Assembly: GCA_021806355.1 (NCBI GenBank)
Contig: JAJZXT010000197.1
Span: 1-11,819, forward strand
Origin: Thermoplasmata archaeon
GTDB lineage: Archaea > Thermoplasmatota > Thermoplasmata > Thermoplasmatales > Thermoplasmataceae
Length of the DNA stretch: 11,819 bases
Direction of reading: 5' to 3'
Shown here piece by piece: positions 1-7,332 of this stretch; position 1 is the first letter of the stretch; every line of letters begins with the position of its first letter. The translations under genes and the position numbers were made by a program. The notes beneath the pieces are model-generated. The model had not been told where the DNA came from. It searched no databases and saw nothing but the letters and a program-made list of their open reading frames with translations.

Positions 1-1566
1 AATGCTCTCAAGCATTAGCTGCTGCTTTTTCATGGAACAATACTGGTCAACATCATCAAATGCGCTCTGCTGGAGGAAATCTTCCCTTATCATCCTTGCC
101 GTGTCAAGAACAACCTTCTCCCTGTCAGGAAGAGCATCATAGCCAACCAGCTGGACAACCTCCTGAAGTTCGGCCTCTTTCTGCAGGATTGACATGGTGT
201 TCCTGTAAATTTCTGGCCATTTTTCGGAAACATTCTTTGAAAACCATGGAAATAGCTCACTCTGGTATAATGAATAGCTGTTTAGCCAGTTAATGGATGG
301 GAAGTGCCTTCTTGAAGCCAGAGAGGCGTCAAGGGCCCAGAACACCCTTGTTACCCTCAATGTGTTCTGGGAAACCGGTTCCGATATGTCTCCTCCCGGA
401 GGGGAAACGGCTCCAACTATTGTTATTGAACCTATTCTTTCTGGAAGCCCGAAAACCATGGAGTTACCCGATCTTTCATAAAACTCTGAGAGCCTTCTGC
501 CAAGATATGCAGGATATCCTTCTTCTCCCGGCATTTCTTCAAGCCTTCCTGAGATCTCCCTGAGTGCCTCCGCCCATCTTGACGTACTGTCTGCCATCAG
601 GGCAATGCCGTAACCCATGTCCCTGTAGTATTCGGCAATAGTGATTCCGGTGTAGATGCTTGCTTCCCTGGCTGCCACCGGCATATTTGAGGTGTTGGCA
701 ATAAGTATCGTTCTTTCCATGAGTGGTTTGCCACTCTTTGGATCCTGAAGTTCAGGGAACGTTGTCAGGATTTCGGTCATCTCGTTTCCTCTTTCCCCGC
801 AACCAACATACACAACAATATCACTGTCAGCCCATTTTGAAAGCTGATGCTGAACCACTGTCTTCCCGCTTCCAAATGGACCCGGAACTGCAACCGTTCC
901 TCCCTTCGCTACCGGAAATAGGCTGTCAATAACTCTCTGCCCGGTGATTAATGGAATCTGTGGAGGCAGTTTCCCCCTGACTCTTCTTGAAACCCTAACA
1001 GGCCAGTCCTGTTTCAGGGTCAGATCAACAGTGCCTGATTCCGTCTTTAATTTTGCAATTGTCTCCATGATGGTGAAAGATCCTGATGATATTTCTGTTA
1101 TTTCACCTGAAAGCCCAAGCGGGATCATTATCTTGTGGAGTATAAGTGAGGTTTCCTGCACCTGCCCAATTATATCGCCCTGGTTCACCTTTGTCCCCTT
1201 TGCAACCAGTGGTTTGAAATCCCATTTCTTGTTCTGGTCCAGAGGCGGGGCACTGTAACCCCTCATGATGAAATCCCCTGTTTTTTCCCTTATGACATCA
1301 AGGGGTCGTTGAATACCGTCATATATTGATTTCAGCAATCCCGGTCCAAGTTCAACAGACAGAGGCTTCCCTGTGGACTCAACGGGTTCACCTGGCCTGA
1401 TCCCGGTTGTATCTTCATACACCTGGACGGTTGCCTGGTTACCTGAAATTTTTATGATTTCCCCCACCAATCCCATTTTTCCGACTTTCACGACATCATA
1501 CATTCTTTGATTTTCTATGCCTTCAGCAATGACAACTGGCCCCGATACCCTAACAATTAATCCCAT
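1..1566 (-). CDS. atpA: A-type ATP synthase catalytic subunit A (partial, C-terminus outside window)
   Basis: This is the catalytic, nucleotide-binding subunit of the archaeal A1Ao ATP synthase, acting on the cytoplasmic face of the membrane. The first 522 residues are present and the frame is still open at the window edge; the family is usually about 580 residues, so roughly 60 are missing. Visible parts are the N-terminal barrel (MGLIVRVSGPVV at residue 1), the non-homologous bulge (about 110-200), Walker A GPFGSGKT at 229-236, GERGNE at 257-262, the Walker B-like strand IALMADSTSRW at 321-331, and VSPPGGD near 387-393. The ATG at 1566 follows AGGTGA, which overlaps the end of atpF, by 5 bases; only 5 bases separate the two genes. 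The Walker A region is uninterrupted, whereas the Thermoplasma acidophilum homologue carries an intein there. The identification is essentially certain. Confidence 0.98.
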   Translation of the reverse strand, partial: MGLIVRVSGPVVIAEGIENQRMYDVVKVGKMGLVGEIIKISGNQATVQVYEDTTGIRPGEPVESTGKPLSVELGPGLLKSIYDGIQRPLDVIREKTGDFIMRGYSAPPLDQNKKWDFKPLVAKGTKVNQGDIIGQVQETSLILHKIMIPLGLSGEITEISSGSFTIMETIAKLKTESGTVDLTLKQDWPVRVSRRVRGKLPPQIPLITGQRVIDSLFPVAKGGTVAVPGPFGSGKTVVQHQLSKWADSDIVVYVGCGERGNEMTEILTTFPELQDPKSGKPLMERTILIANTSNMPVAAREASIYTGITIAEYYRDMGYGIALMADSTSRWAEALREISGRLEEMPGEEGYPAYLGRRLSEFYERSGNSMVFGLPERIGSITIVGAVSPPGGDISEPVSQNTLRVTRVFWALDASLASRRHFPSINWLNSYSLYQSELFPWFSKNVSEKWPEIYRNTMSILQKEAELQEVVQLVGYDALPDREKVVLDTARMIREDFLQQSAFDDVDQYCSMKKQQLMLESI

Positions 1567-1571
1567 AATTT

Positions 1572-1898
1572 TCACCTGTTTAGATCTATTCCTAACACTC
1601 TCTTTGCCAATTCCGAGAGCGATTCTTCATTATTTACTCCCGGTAAAGGTATGAACATAATAAGCGGATTGGTTGATGTTTCCACTGTGGAAAGCAGTTT
1701 TCTGTCCATATGCTCCCTTAGTGATTCGGAAATAAATATCATGGAGTATTCCTTTGAAGAAATAAGGTTTATAAGCCTATCAACCCCCATTGTTCCTACC
1801 TCATCAAAGGAATCTGAGATACCTATGAGCTTGAATCCCAATGAGAGGTTCCTCTCCCCAATTACTGCAATCCTTCCCTTTCCACTTTCCCTAATCAT
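1572..1898 (-). CDS. atpF: A-type ATP synthase subunit F
   Basis: This is the small central-stalk subunit F, which in the family sits with subunit D inside the A3B3 head and contributes to regulating rotation. The 108-residue product has the usual length and the Rossmann-like start GRIAVIGERNLSLGFKLIG (residues 8-26). A central segment, YSMIFISESLRE, matches the second core strand, and LIMFIPLPG fits the third. The C-terminal helix is ELAKRVLGIDL. It lies one base downstream of the atpC stop codon, and GGTG at the end of atpC serves as a ribosome binding site. Its own end carries the AGGTGA used by atpA, which suggests coupled translation along the operon. Position between C and A is the standard archaeal order. 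Confidence 0.95.
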   Translation of the reverse strand: MIRESGKGRIAVIGERNLSLGFKLIGISDSFDEVGTMGVDRLINLISSKEYSMIFISESLREHMDRKLLSTVETSTNPLIMFIPLPGVNNEESLSELAKRVLGIDLNR

Positions 1899-1899
1899 T

Positions 1900-2964
1900 T
1901 TACACCATTATGAGCATGTCCCTTATTCTGGAGGATTCAAATCCGTACGCTTTACCGTTAATTATCTTCCTGATGTTATCCCTTTCATTCTCAGCCCTCA
2001 GCATTACAGAAAATATTGATCCAAGGGAGTTGCTTTGGGTGGATAATAACTGAATATAATTCCTGAGAATTGATCCCTGGATCTTCTGTTCAAGCGCAGT
2101 GATGCCTGTTTTACCGATTGTATCCTGATCTATGTTTATAGCTAACAGATCATTGATCATCTTCACATGATCATCATTGCCCTTGAGCTGGCCAAAAAAT
2201 TCCTCAAGCCTAGAAATTCTTATATTTCCATTTGACAGGAGTCCCGGAAGCAATAGATCAAATGACATCTTGAGCGAGTTTCCTTTCATTAGTATCATGA
2301 TATTTCTTTCATCTATTTTTGCCCTGAAATACCGCATTATGACTCCTTCATCGCCCCTGAAGAATTTTAGGGAATCCATCAGCCTTTCATACTGCATGAT
2401 GTCTAGTGAATATAACAAAATTGAAAGGTCACCCGTCTTCCGGAATTCTTCCAGGTTTTTCATAATTTGAGCTCCATAGCCCATTTTCAACAGATATTTG
2501 GAAATGGATTCTATGTCGCCCTCCTCCGACATTATATTGTAATCTTCCTTTGTAAGAAGAGATGTTCTCACACCAATTGGAATGTTCTTGCTATTAACGA
2601 GGAATATATCAGATTCCGTTATGGACCTATTAAGGAATTTGGCCGTCAGGAGTGATTTTATGCTCTCAATATCCCACCTTGAAAGGTAGGCAGATATGAA
2701 TGTCCTTGCAGATGGCGGTGTTCCCTCCGCTAGCCTTACTATAAGCTCTATCATTCTTCTGTTCGATGCAATTTCAACAAGAGCCTTGCCTTCGTAGGAA
2801 TTGAAGAGATCTACAATGTCCTTCTTGAATGATGTTTCATTGAGTATCCTTATGATTTCCTCAAAGTTAGGAGCTTCGCTAATCCTGTAAAGATACTCAT
2901 TGCTTAGAAGCTCTGTTTTAATAAGTCTGCTTCTTCCATAACTACCGGCAAAGGAAATCTCCAT
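1900..2964 (-). CDS. atpC: A-type ATP synthase subunit C
   Basis: Subunit C (homologous to eukaryotic V-ATPase subunit d) is the cap that links the rotating central stalk to the K-subunit ring. The product is 354 residues, normal for the family. It opens with the YGRSR segment (residues 9-13), typical of the subunit C N-terminus, and is otherwise almost entirely helical with three repeats of a helical bundle, as expected. No membrane segments are present. The ATG shares one base with the atpE stop codon in TGATG, so translation is probably coupled; GGTG lies about 8 bases upstream of the start, within the end of atpE. The C subunit is poorly conserved, so the call rests on length, fold pattern and the fixed place between E and F. 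Confidence 0.93.
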   Translation of the reverse strand: MEISFAGSYGRSRLIKTELLSNEYLYRISEAPNFEEIIRILNETSFKKDIVDLFNSYEGKALVEIASNRRMIELIVRLAEGTPPSARTFISAYLSRWDIESIKSLLTAKFLNRSITESDIFLVNSKNIPIGVRTSLLTKEDYNIMSEEGDIESISKYLLKMGYGAQIMKNLEEFRKTGDLSILLYSLDIMQYERLMDSLKFFRGDEGVIMRYFRAKIDERNIMILMKGNSLKMSFDLLLPGLLSNGNIRISRLEEFFGQLKGNDDHVKMINDLLAINIDQDTIGKTGITALEQKIQGSILRNYIQLLSTQSNSLGSIFSVMLRAENERDNIRKIINGKAYGFESSRIRDMLIMV

Positions 2965-3533
2965 CAGTTTGCACCAATATTTTCAAGTATCATGGCTTCT
3001 AATTCCTGTCTTACTTCCTTGAACAGCCTGTCGACCCTGAAATCGATTATTCTTTCCCCGTTTGCTGAATTGCAAATTATCCCCAACCTGATAGCAGGAT
3101 CTTTCTGAATCTTAATTTCCTTCATTTTTTTGCCCAGAATCTCTGCATCTTCCGGTGCGCATTTGACGATAAAATCCTTTCCCAGATCCCTTTCCGCAAC
3201 CTTTAAAGAATCAGAAAGTATTGATTCATATTTATCGTTCCTTCTCAATTCCGGGAGCCTGATATTGAGATTTTCCAATAGACTGGAAACTATCTCCGTT
3301 TTCTTTTTTAAAATCATGGAGTTTTTTTCCATGTTAATAGAGTCTCTTTCCCTTCGCTCTGTTATCTCAAGATCGGAGGCAAGTTTGCTCTTAAATTCTT
3401 TCCTGATATTATCTATTTCTTTTTCAGAAGATTGCCTGATTGCCTCAAGTTCTTTATTACATTGAGTGTTAATGTAAGTTAATCTTTCTTGTTTTTTTTT
3501 CTCTACATCTTCAAGAATATCCTTAAGGGCCAT
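2964..3533 (-). CDS. atpE: A-type ATP synthase subunit E
   Basis: Subunit E forms the peripheral stalk with subunit H and holds the A3B3 head still during rotation. The 189-residue protein has a long charged N-terminal helix of coiled-coil character (about residues 5-90, rich in Lys, Glu and Arg) and a compact C-terminal domain ending DFRVDRLFKEVRQELEAMI, which is the recognisable E-subunit ending. Length agrees with the family. It begins 8 bases after the atpK stop and overlaps atpC by one base. Its partner H is not in this window, although in many archaea it lies at the head of the same operon. Confidence 0.94.
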   Translation of the reverse strand: MALKDILEDVEKKKQERLTYINTQCNKELEAIRQSSEKEIDNIRKEFKSKLASDLEITERRERDSINMEKNSMILKKKTEIVSSLLENLNIRLPELRRNDKYESILSDSLKVAERDLGKDFIVKCAPEDAEILGKKMKEIKIQKDPAIRLGIICNSANGERIIDFRVDRLFKEVRQELEAMILENIGAN

Positions 3534-3541
3534 CTAAACCG

Positions 3542-3778
3542 TCACAGAATTCCTGCCAATAATACATAACCCAGAACAAGACCTATGATCCAGAGTGTCT
3601 CCGGTATCACGAAAAAGAAGAGAACCTGACCAAATTTTTCAGGTTTCTCTGCTATTATTCCCATTCCTGCAGCTCCAATTCCCTGCTGGGCCATACCTGT
3701 ACCTATGAGTCCACCCATAATTGCTATAGCTGCCGCAATAGCTACCAGAGGGTAACTTGAAGATGTAATCGCTACCAT
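3542..3778 (-). CDS. atpK: A-type ATP synthase subunit K (proteolipid, c-ring)
   Basis: This is the membrane proteolipid that builds the ion-translocating rotor ring. At 78 residues it is a single hairpin: helix 1 at about 10-34 contains the glycine-rich packing stretch GGLIGTGMAQQG, a short polar loop AEKPEKFG follows (43-50), and helix 2 at about 51-76 carries the ion-binding glutamate E60 in FVIPETLW. There is no cleavable signal peptide. It is the first gene of the visible operon, with a good ribosome binding site TGAGGT six bases before the ATG. The large membrane subunit I, often encoded just upstream in other archaea, is absent here, so it must lie beyond the left edge or elsewhere. 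Whether the ring uses protons or sodium cannot be settled by reading alone; protons are likely in an acidophile. Confidence 0.96.
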   Translation of the reverse strand: MVAITSSSYPLVAIAAAIAIMGGLIGTGMAQQGIGAAGMGIIAEKPEKFGQVLFFFVIPETLWIIGLVLGYVLLAGIL

Positions 3779-3784
3779 AAACTT

Positions 3785-3817
3785 ACCTCAAGGCTAATTA
3801 TGCTTACTTATTTAAAA
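3785..3817 (-). promoter_or_regulatory. Promoter and ribosome binding site of the ATP synthase operon
   Basis: On the minus strand TTTTAAATAA (3817-3808) is a good archaeal TATA box, placing the transcript start near 3786 by the usual 25-26 base spacing. TGAGGT (3790-3785) is a strong Shine-Dalgarno sequence six bases before the atpK ATG. The predicted start falls on or near that motif, so the true start may be a few bases upstream. Confidence 0.65.
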
Positions 3818-3898
3818 GTGATTGTAAACGCCTTGAAAGTTTTGGGAAATGCTTGAATTAATATGATTTTGCATTTGTATGAATTGTAGATGTTTCCT

Positions 3899-4054
3899 TC
3901 AATTCTTGAGACAATTCTGACACAAACAGTCATCGAAGTGTGTTTTTAACAATTCAAGCCTTTCAACAGAAACTTTTTCAAAAGTGCACCAGCATGGAAT
4001 CGTACCACAGCATTGGAATATTTCTCCGCATTTGCCACACTTCTTCTCTACCAT
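3899..4054 (-). CDS. Small cysteine-rich CWC-family protein
   Basis: This 51-residue protein matches the cysteine-rich CWC family: an N-terminal pair CGKCG, then QCCG, the diagnostic CWC tripeptide (residues 22-24), and the ending CLCQNCL. Nine cysteines in 51 residues point to zinc or another bound metal; the family's function is unknown. I chose the ATG at 4054 rather than an upstream ATG at 4123. The upstream start would add 23 residues outside the conserved domain, and a TATA box at 4075-4087 lies about 26 bases before 4054, the spacing of a leaderless archaeal transcript. The gene is divergent from the Lrp regulator, which may control it. No clear terminator follows. Confidence 0.85.
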   Translation of the reverse strand: MVEKKCGKCGEIFQCCGTIPCWCTFEKVSVERLELLKTHFDDCLCQNCLKN

Positions 4055-4060
4055 TGCTTG

Positions 4061-4123
4061 ATTAATTTCACCTGTATATATTAATTTCAAGATGCCTGGA
4101 TAGAAAATAGCAAAAAATTTCAA
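4061..4123. repeat. Direct repeats between the CWC gene and the Lrp gene (possible operator)
   Basis: The decamer ATTAATTTCA occurs at 4061-4070 and exactly again at 4080-4089, 19 bases apart, close to two helical turns. A shorter copy, AATTTCAA, lies at 4116-4123 and matches 4083-4090. The second copy overlaps the TATA box of the cysteine-rich gene. Repeats of this spacing beside an Lrp-type regulator could be its binding sites, but AT-rich DNA gives such repeats by chance too. Confidence 0.4.
4075..4087 (-). promoter_or_regulatory. TATA box for the CWC gene (leaderless)
   Basis: Minus-strand AAATTAATATATA is a strong TATA element centred about 26 bases from the ATG at 4054, so transcription should begin at or next to the start codon. 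AGGTGA (4073-4068) lies between, but would fall upstream of the transcript start. Confidence 0.6.
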
Positions 4124-4129
4124 ACGACA

Positions 4130-4139
4130 ATTAAATAAT
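4130..4139 (+). promoter_or_regulatory. TATA box for the Lrp regulator (leaderless)
   Basis: ATTAAATAAT is centred about 26 bases upstream of the ATG at 4160, predicting a leaderless transcript. It supports 4160 over the in-frame TTG at 4151. The divergent promoter of the CWC gene lies about 50 bases away. Confidence 0.55.
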
Positions 4140-4159
4140 AATGGCGAGAATTGGTATTA

Positions 4160-4609
4160 ATGGATTCAAAGGATGGCCAGATATTGAATTACCTGCTCAG
4201 GAATGGCAGGGATAAAGTTTCTGATATATCAAGAGAACTGAATATTCCAAGAATTACAGTTCATGAGAGAATTGAAAGGATGAAGCAGAACAATATAATA
4301 AAGGGGTTTTCCGCTATCCCGAACTATTCTCTTCTTGGGTATGATGTAACGGCATTTATTCTAGCATCGTTTGACCCAAAAGCAGGGGTTTCACAAAGGA
4401 AGCTTGCCTTAAACATTTCAAAGATTGAAGGTATTTCTGAAGTGCATATTATTGCAGGGGAGTGGGACATGCTGATAAAGGCCAGAGTGAAATCAACCAG
4501 GGATCTGGGAAAAATAGTGCTGGAAAAATTGCGGGAAATGGATGGAATAGCGAGGACCGCAACATTGAATGTTTTTGAATCTATTGAGGATCACGGTGTT
4601 TTATTATGA
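4160..4609 (+). CDS. Lrp/AsnC-family transcriptional regulator
   Basis: The 149-residue product has the two-domain layout of the feast/famine (Lrp/AsnC) family. The N-terminal winged helix-turn-helix (about residues 5-50) includes KVSDISRELNIPRITVHERIERM, where the recognition helix is around 30-42. The C-terminal RAM ligand-binding domain (about 64-140) has the family signature GEWDMLIKARV at 100-110. Members form dimers or octamers and bind amino acids or other small metabolites; the ligand here cannot be read. The ATG at 4160 is preferred because of its TATA spacing. It overlaps the next gene by ATGA, so regulator and enoyl-CoA hydratase are co-translated, and control of that gene and of itself is likely. 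Confidence 0.93.
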   Translation: MDSKDGQILNYLLRNGRDKVSDISRELNIPRITVHERIERMKQNNIIKGFSAIPNYSLLGYDVTAFILASFDPKAGVSQRKLALNISKIEGISEVHIIAGEWDMLIKARVKSTRDLGKIVLEKLREMDGIARTATLNVFESIEDHGVLL

Positions 4610-5391
4610 ATGTACAGGAAGATAATGGAAGAATATTGAGATTGGATAATGGAAGAGCCCGATGGTTGATATTCAGCAACCAGAAGAGAATGAATTCAAT
4701 TTCAGGAGAAATGGCAGATGAACTATACCGGGAATTGGAAATTGCAGAGGAAGATAAGAATATAAGAATAATACTCTTGAGAGGAGATGGAACTAATTAT
4801 TCATCAGGAGCAGATCTCAGCAAGTTTGAGGTTGGAAATGTAGAAATGGCAAAGAAATTTAGGAACTCCATGAATAAAGTAGTCCTTAAGATGAATTCAA
4901 TCAAGAAACCAGTTATTGCAGTTCTTCATGGATATGCCATGGGTGGTGGCCTTGAAATTGCAGAGTCTGCTGACATCAGAATTTCAGGTTCCGGAGCAAA
5001 AATAGGACAACCAGAAATTAAGATTGGGATAAACGCTGGGGCTGGTGGCAATGTGGTGCTTCCAAAACTCATTGGAAGAGGAAAAGCGTTGTATATGATG
5101 CTCACCGGGGAAATAATAGGTGCGGATACAGCCTTAAAATGGGGTTTAATTGATATGATATTTAATGATGATATACTATTTGAAAAATCATTAGAAATAG
5201 CTGAAAAAATTTCAGGCATGCCTGAAGAGACAGTTTCAATTTGCAAAAAAAACGTCTATTCTTCGGAAAATTTAGGAATAAATGATGCCCTCAAACTTGA
5301 ATCAGATGGATTTGTTGAACTTTTCAAATCTGAGGAAACAATGGAAAGAATATCAAGATTCCTGAAAAGAAATGAAAATTCTAAAAATTAA
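4606..5391 (+). CDS. Enoyl-CoA hydratase/isomerase (crotonase family)
   Basis: This 261-residue cytoplasmic protein is a full-length crotonase-fold enzyme acting on a CoA thioester. The oxyanion-hole elements are SSGADLSKF (66-74) and HGYAMGGGLE (108-117). Both catalytic glutamates of rat crotonase have equivalents: E117 (rat E144) in GGGLE and E137 (rat E164) in GQPEI. Hydratase chemistry, water addition to a trans-2-enoyl-CoA, is therefore plausible. The loop after it reads INAGAGG rather than the common IPGAGG, a mild deviation. GGTG sits 7 bases before the ATG. No other beta-oxidation gene is in the window, so the pathway (fatty acid, branched amino acid or hydroxybutyrate breakdown) is not fixed; the coupled Lrp regulator favours amino-acid-linked acyl-CoA metabolism. 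Confidence 0.9.
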   Translation: MNVQEDNGRILRLDNGRARWLIFSNQKRMNSISGEMADELYRELEIAEEDKNIRIILLRGDGTNYSSGADLSKFEVGNVEMAKKFRNSMNKVVLKMNSIKKPVIAVLHGYAMGGGLEIAESADIRISGSGAKIGQPEIKIGINAGAGGNVVLPKLIGRGKALYMMLTGEIIGADTALKWGLIDMIFNDDILFEKSLEIAEKISGMPEETVSICKKNVYSSENLGINDALKLESDGFVELFKSEETMERISRFLKRNENSKN

Positions 5392-5415
5392 TGATATTAT
5401 TAAAGATACGGGATC

Positions 5416-5580
5416 ATGTCCATAGATATCCAGATGAGAATGAAGAAGCAGGCTGAGCTTGCATACGTGAAAGAGAGAATTGAACAGATAAAGCAGAATA
5501 TGAATGAACAGGGATTTAACAAATATGAATATGACAAGTTAATAAAGAAAAAGGAAGAGATTATGAATGCAATGAACTAG
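5416..5580 (+). CDS. Small coiled-coil protein, function unknown
   Basis: A 54-residue frame runs from ATG at 5416 to TAG at 5578-5580, 24 bases after the hydratase gene and on the same strand. The product begins MSIDIQMRMKKQAELAYVKE and continues as one charged helix, rich in Lys, Glu, Gln and Met, broken around NEQGFNKYEYD and resuming as KLIKKKEEIM: a helical hairpin or short coiled coil with no cysteines, signal or membrane segment. I do not recognise a family. Compact composition, position directly behind the hydratase and the fit between it and the convergent gcvT (19 bases) favour a real gene. No clear ribosome binding site precedes it and its TATA-like DNA is weak, so it may be read from the regulator/hydratase transcript. 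Confidence 0.6.
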   Translation: MSIDIQMRMKKQAELAYVKERIEQIKQNMNEQGFNKYEYDKLIKKKEEIMNAMN

Positions 5581-5599
5581 GGGGAGAGGGGTGTGTTTC

Positions 5600-6649
5600 C
5601 TATGGAACCATTTTAGGCCTGGATACCTCTGCAATGAATTTATTTTCTCTTATCTGTATCATGACCTTTATTCCAGATTTGCTGCTTTTTTTCTCGATAA
5701 ATCCAAGCGCTATGCCTCTGCTTAATGTTGGTGATATCGAACCACTTGTTACAAACCCAATCTTTGTTCCGTCATTCAGGTAAATTATATTTCCATTCCT
5801 TGGGATTCCTTTTCCTTCTATCATAAAACCACGAAATATCTTGTCATGAACTCTTGATTCAATACTTTTTCTTCCAATATAATCATGCTTATTTGTCATT
5901 ATAAAAGAGATAGAACATTCAACTGGATCCCTGTTGTTATCAAAATCCTGTCCTGATAGAAGCATTCCTTTTTCCATTCTTAAAGTATCCCTTGCCCCAA
6001 GTCCACAAGGACCTCCACCAATTAATTTTAATTCTTCTACTATTTTATTCCATAATTCAACTGCATTATTGTTCTTGACAATTATCTCAATGCCTTTTTC
6101 CCCTGTATAACCGGTACCAGAAACCATCTTACCATCAATAGAACCTGAAAATGTGAAAGGTTGCTGGAATTCTATCCCTATTTTCTTTGCTATTTCTTCT
6201 GATAGTGGTCCCTGTAAAGCAAGACATGATAGTTCACTTGATAAATTGCTTAATTTAACATTATAACCTTCTGAATTTTCTTTCATCCAGTTATATATTT
6301 TTTCTGTTGTGGAAGCATTTGGAACAGTTAGGAAATCATTCTCACTCAATCTATATATTATAGTATCATCAATAATATATCCATCATTATTAAGAAATGC
6401 CGTATATAAGCACGTTCCAATTTTCATATCAGAGATATTTGATGGTAATATATGCTCAAGAAAATTTATTGAATCTTTTCCGGAAATAATAATATCACCC
6501 ATATGGGATACATCAAACACTCCAGCTGCTTTTCTTACATAATTATGTTCAGTTATTATTGAAGAATAATAAAGCGGCATATCCCATCCGTGGAAATCAA
6601 CTATATGGGCATTCAATTTTTCATGCTCCTTAAAAAGTACTGTCTTCAT
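5600..6649 (-). CDS. gcvT: Aminomethyltransferase, glycine cleavage system T protein
   Basis: GcvT takes the aminomethyl group from the lipoyl arm of GcvH, releases ammonia and passes the methylene unit to a tetrahydropterin. The 349-residue product is slightly shorter than bacterial GcvT (about 360-370) but complete. It shows DFHGWDMPLYY (18-28), DVSHMGD (46-52), the folate-site aspartates in GYIIDDTIIY (D94/D95), LALQGP (143-148), GTGYTGEKGIEI (178-189), GARDTLRMEKGM (218-229) and the closing barrel SGSISPTLSRGIALGFI (302-318). It overlaps pdxT by ATGA; AGGTGA abuts the ATG with no spacer, so reinitiation by the terminating ribosome seems likelier than ordinary Shine-Dalgarno entry. GcvH and GcvP are not in the window. 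The DNA here is visibly more AT-rich than the ATP synthase genes. Confidence 0.95.
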   Translation of the reverse strand: MKTVLFKEHEKLNAHIVDFHGWDMPLYYSSIITEHNYVRKAAGVFDVSHMGDIIISGKDSINFLEHILPSNISDMKIGTCLYTAFLNNDGYIIDDTIIYRLSENDFLTVPNASTTEKIYNWMKENSEGYNVKLSNLSSELSCLALQGPLSEEIAKKIGIEFQQPFTFSGSIDGKMVSGTGYTGEKGIEIIVKNNNAVELWNKIVEELKLIGGGPCGLGARDTLRMEKGMLLSGQDFDNNRDPVECSISFIMTNKHDYIGRKSIESRVHDKIFRGFMIEGKGIPRNGNIIYLNDGTKIGFVTSGSISPTLSRGIALGFIEKKSSKSGIKVMIQIRENKFIAEVSRPKMVP

Positions 6650-7269
6650 TCACCTAACACCTCTATTCCTTCTCCACTGGAAATGTACCCCTCTCCCCCT
6701 ATCATTCCCATAAACATTTCATGGATTCTTGTATCTTCTGTTAACTCTGGATGGAATGTCATTCCAAGGGCAAATCTGGAATAAATCATAACAGGCAATT
6801 CCCTGTAATAAGCAAGAACACTTGAATTTCCAACATTTTTTATTACGGGCGCCCTGATAAAAACACCCTTCACATTCCCAATTCCTTTAATGTTCACATC
6901 ATCAATGAAGGATTCTCCCTGCCTGCCATAACCATTCCTTAATATTTCAGAGTCAAGAAGCCCCAATCCTTCAACTCTTGGATCATTTGTATTTTTAGAT
7001 AGCAAGATAAGACCGGCGCATGTTCCCATTACAGGAAACCCGTCCTTGAATTTCTCCTTGATTCGATTGTATATATTATATTCTTTAATAAGTTTATAAA
7101 TAGTTGTGCTTTCTCCTCCAGGGATAACAAGGCCATCCACTGAATCAAGTTCAACCTCCTTTCTAATTAATTGGACCTGAACGTTTTTTCCTTTCCCGGA
7201 AATTCTGGTAAACATCTCTAGATGTTCCTGGACGTCCCCCTGGAACCCTACAATTCCTATTTTCACCAT
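6646..7269 (-). CDS. pdxT: Pyridoxal 5'-phosphate synthase glutaminase subunit PdxT
   Basis: PdxT hydrolyses glutamine and channels ammonia to PdxS, which builds PLP from ribose 5-phosphate and glyceraldehyde 3-phosphate. The 207-residue class I-type glutaminase shows FQGDVQEH (9-16), PGGEST (50-55), the nucleophile C84 in GTCAGL, and the His/Glu pair H173 and E175 in FHPELTEDTRIH. Length is typical. The partner synthase PdxS is not in the window. The gene lies between glyA and gcvT on one strand, 63 bases after glyA and overlapping gcvT. The arrangement makes sense because GlyA, and GcvP elsewhere, need PLP. The start ATG at 7269 gives the canonical MVKIGIVGFQGD beginning. Confidence 0.95.
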   Translation of the reverse strand: MVKIGIVGFQGDVQEHLEMFTRISGKGKNVQVQLIRKEVELDSVDGLVIPGGESTTIYKLIKEYNIYNRIKEKFKDGFPVMGTCAGLILLSKNTNDPRVEGLGLLDSEILRNGYGRQGESFIDDVNIKGIGNVKGVFIRAPVIKNVGNSSVLAYYRELPVMIYSRFALGMTFHPELTEDTRIHEMFMGMIGGEGYISSGEGIEVLGE

Positions 7270-7289
7270 GGATAATGGCAGTTAAAGAT

Positions 7290-7323
7290 AAATTAGTTTG
7301 GCAAATTGAAGGTTTCTTTTATA
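7290..7323 (-). promoter_or_regulatory. Possible internal promoter for pdxT-gcvT
   Basis: Two minus-strand TATA-like elements lie in the 63-base gap: TATAAAAG (7323-7316), which would give a leader of about 27 bases, and TAATTTAT (7297-7290), about 25 bases before the pdxT ATG and so leaderless. No poly-T terminator separates glyA from pdxT, so read-through is also possible. Confidence 0.4.
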
Positions 7324-7332
7324 CTGAGAATC

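Noticed and set aside
60..1258. Several plus-strand open frames of 60-105 residues
   Set aside because: They lie opposite atpA, whose minus-strand product is a clear full-frame match, and their translations have no domain or composition of a real protein.
1651..3465. Plus-strand open frames opposite atpF, atpC and atpE
   Set aside because: Antisense shadows of well-identified ATP synthase genes; Ser/Phe/Ile-rich translations typical of reversed Glu/Lys/Asn codons.
4055..4123. Longer 74-residue form of the CWC protein
   Set aside because: The added 23 residues lie outside the conserved cysteine domain and span the TATA box that fits the ATG at 4054.
4151..4159. TTG start of the Lrp regulator
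   Set aside because: Would add three residues; the ATG at 4160 fits the 26-base TATA spacing.
4926..5246. Minus-strand 106-residue frame inside the enoyl-CoA hydratase
   Set aside because: Shadow of the crotonase gene, which has both catalytic glutamates on the plus strand.
6309..6784. Plus-strand frames opposite gcvT and pdxT
   Set aside because: No ribosome binding site or family resemblance; gcvT and pdxT explain this DNA fully.
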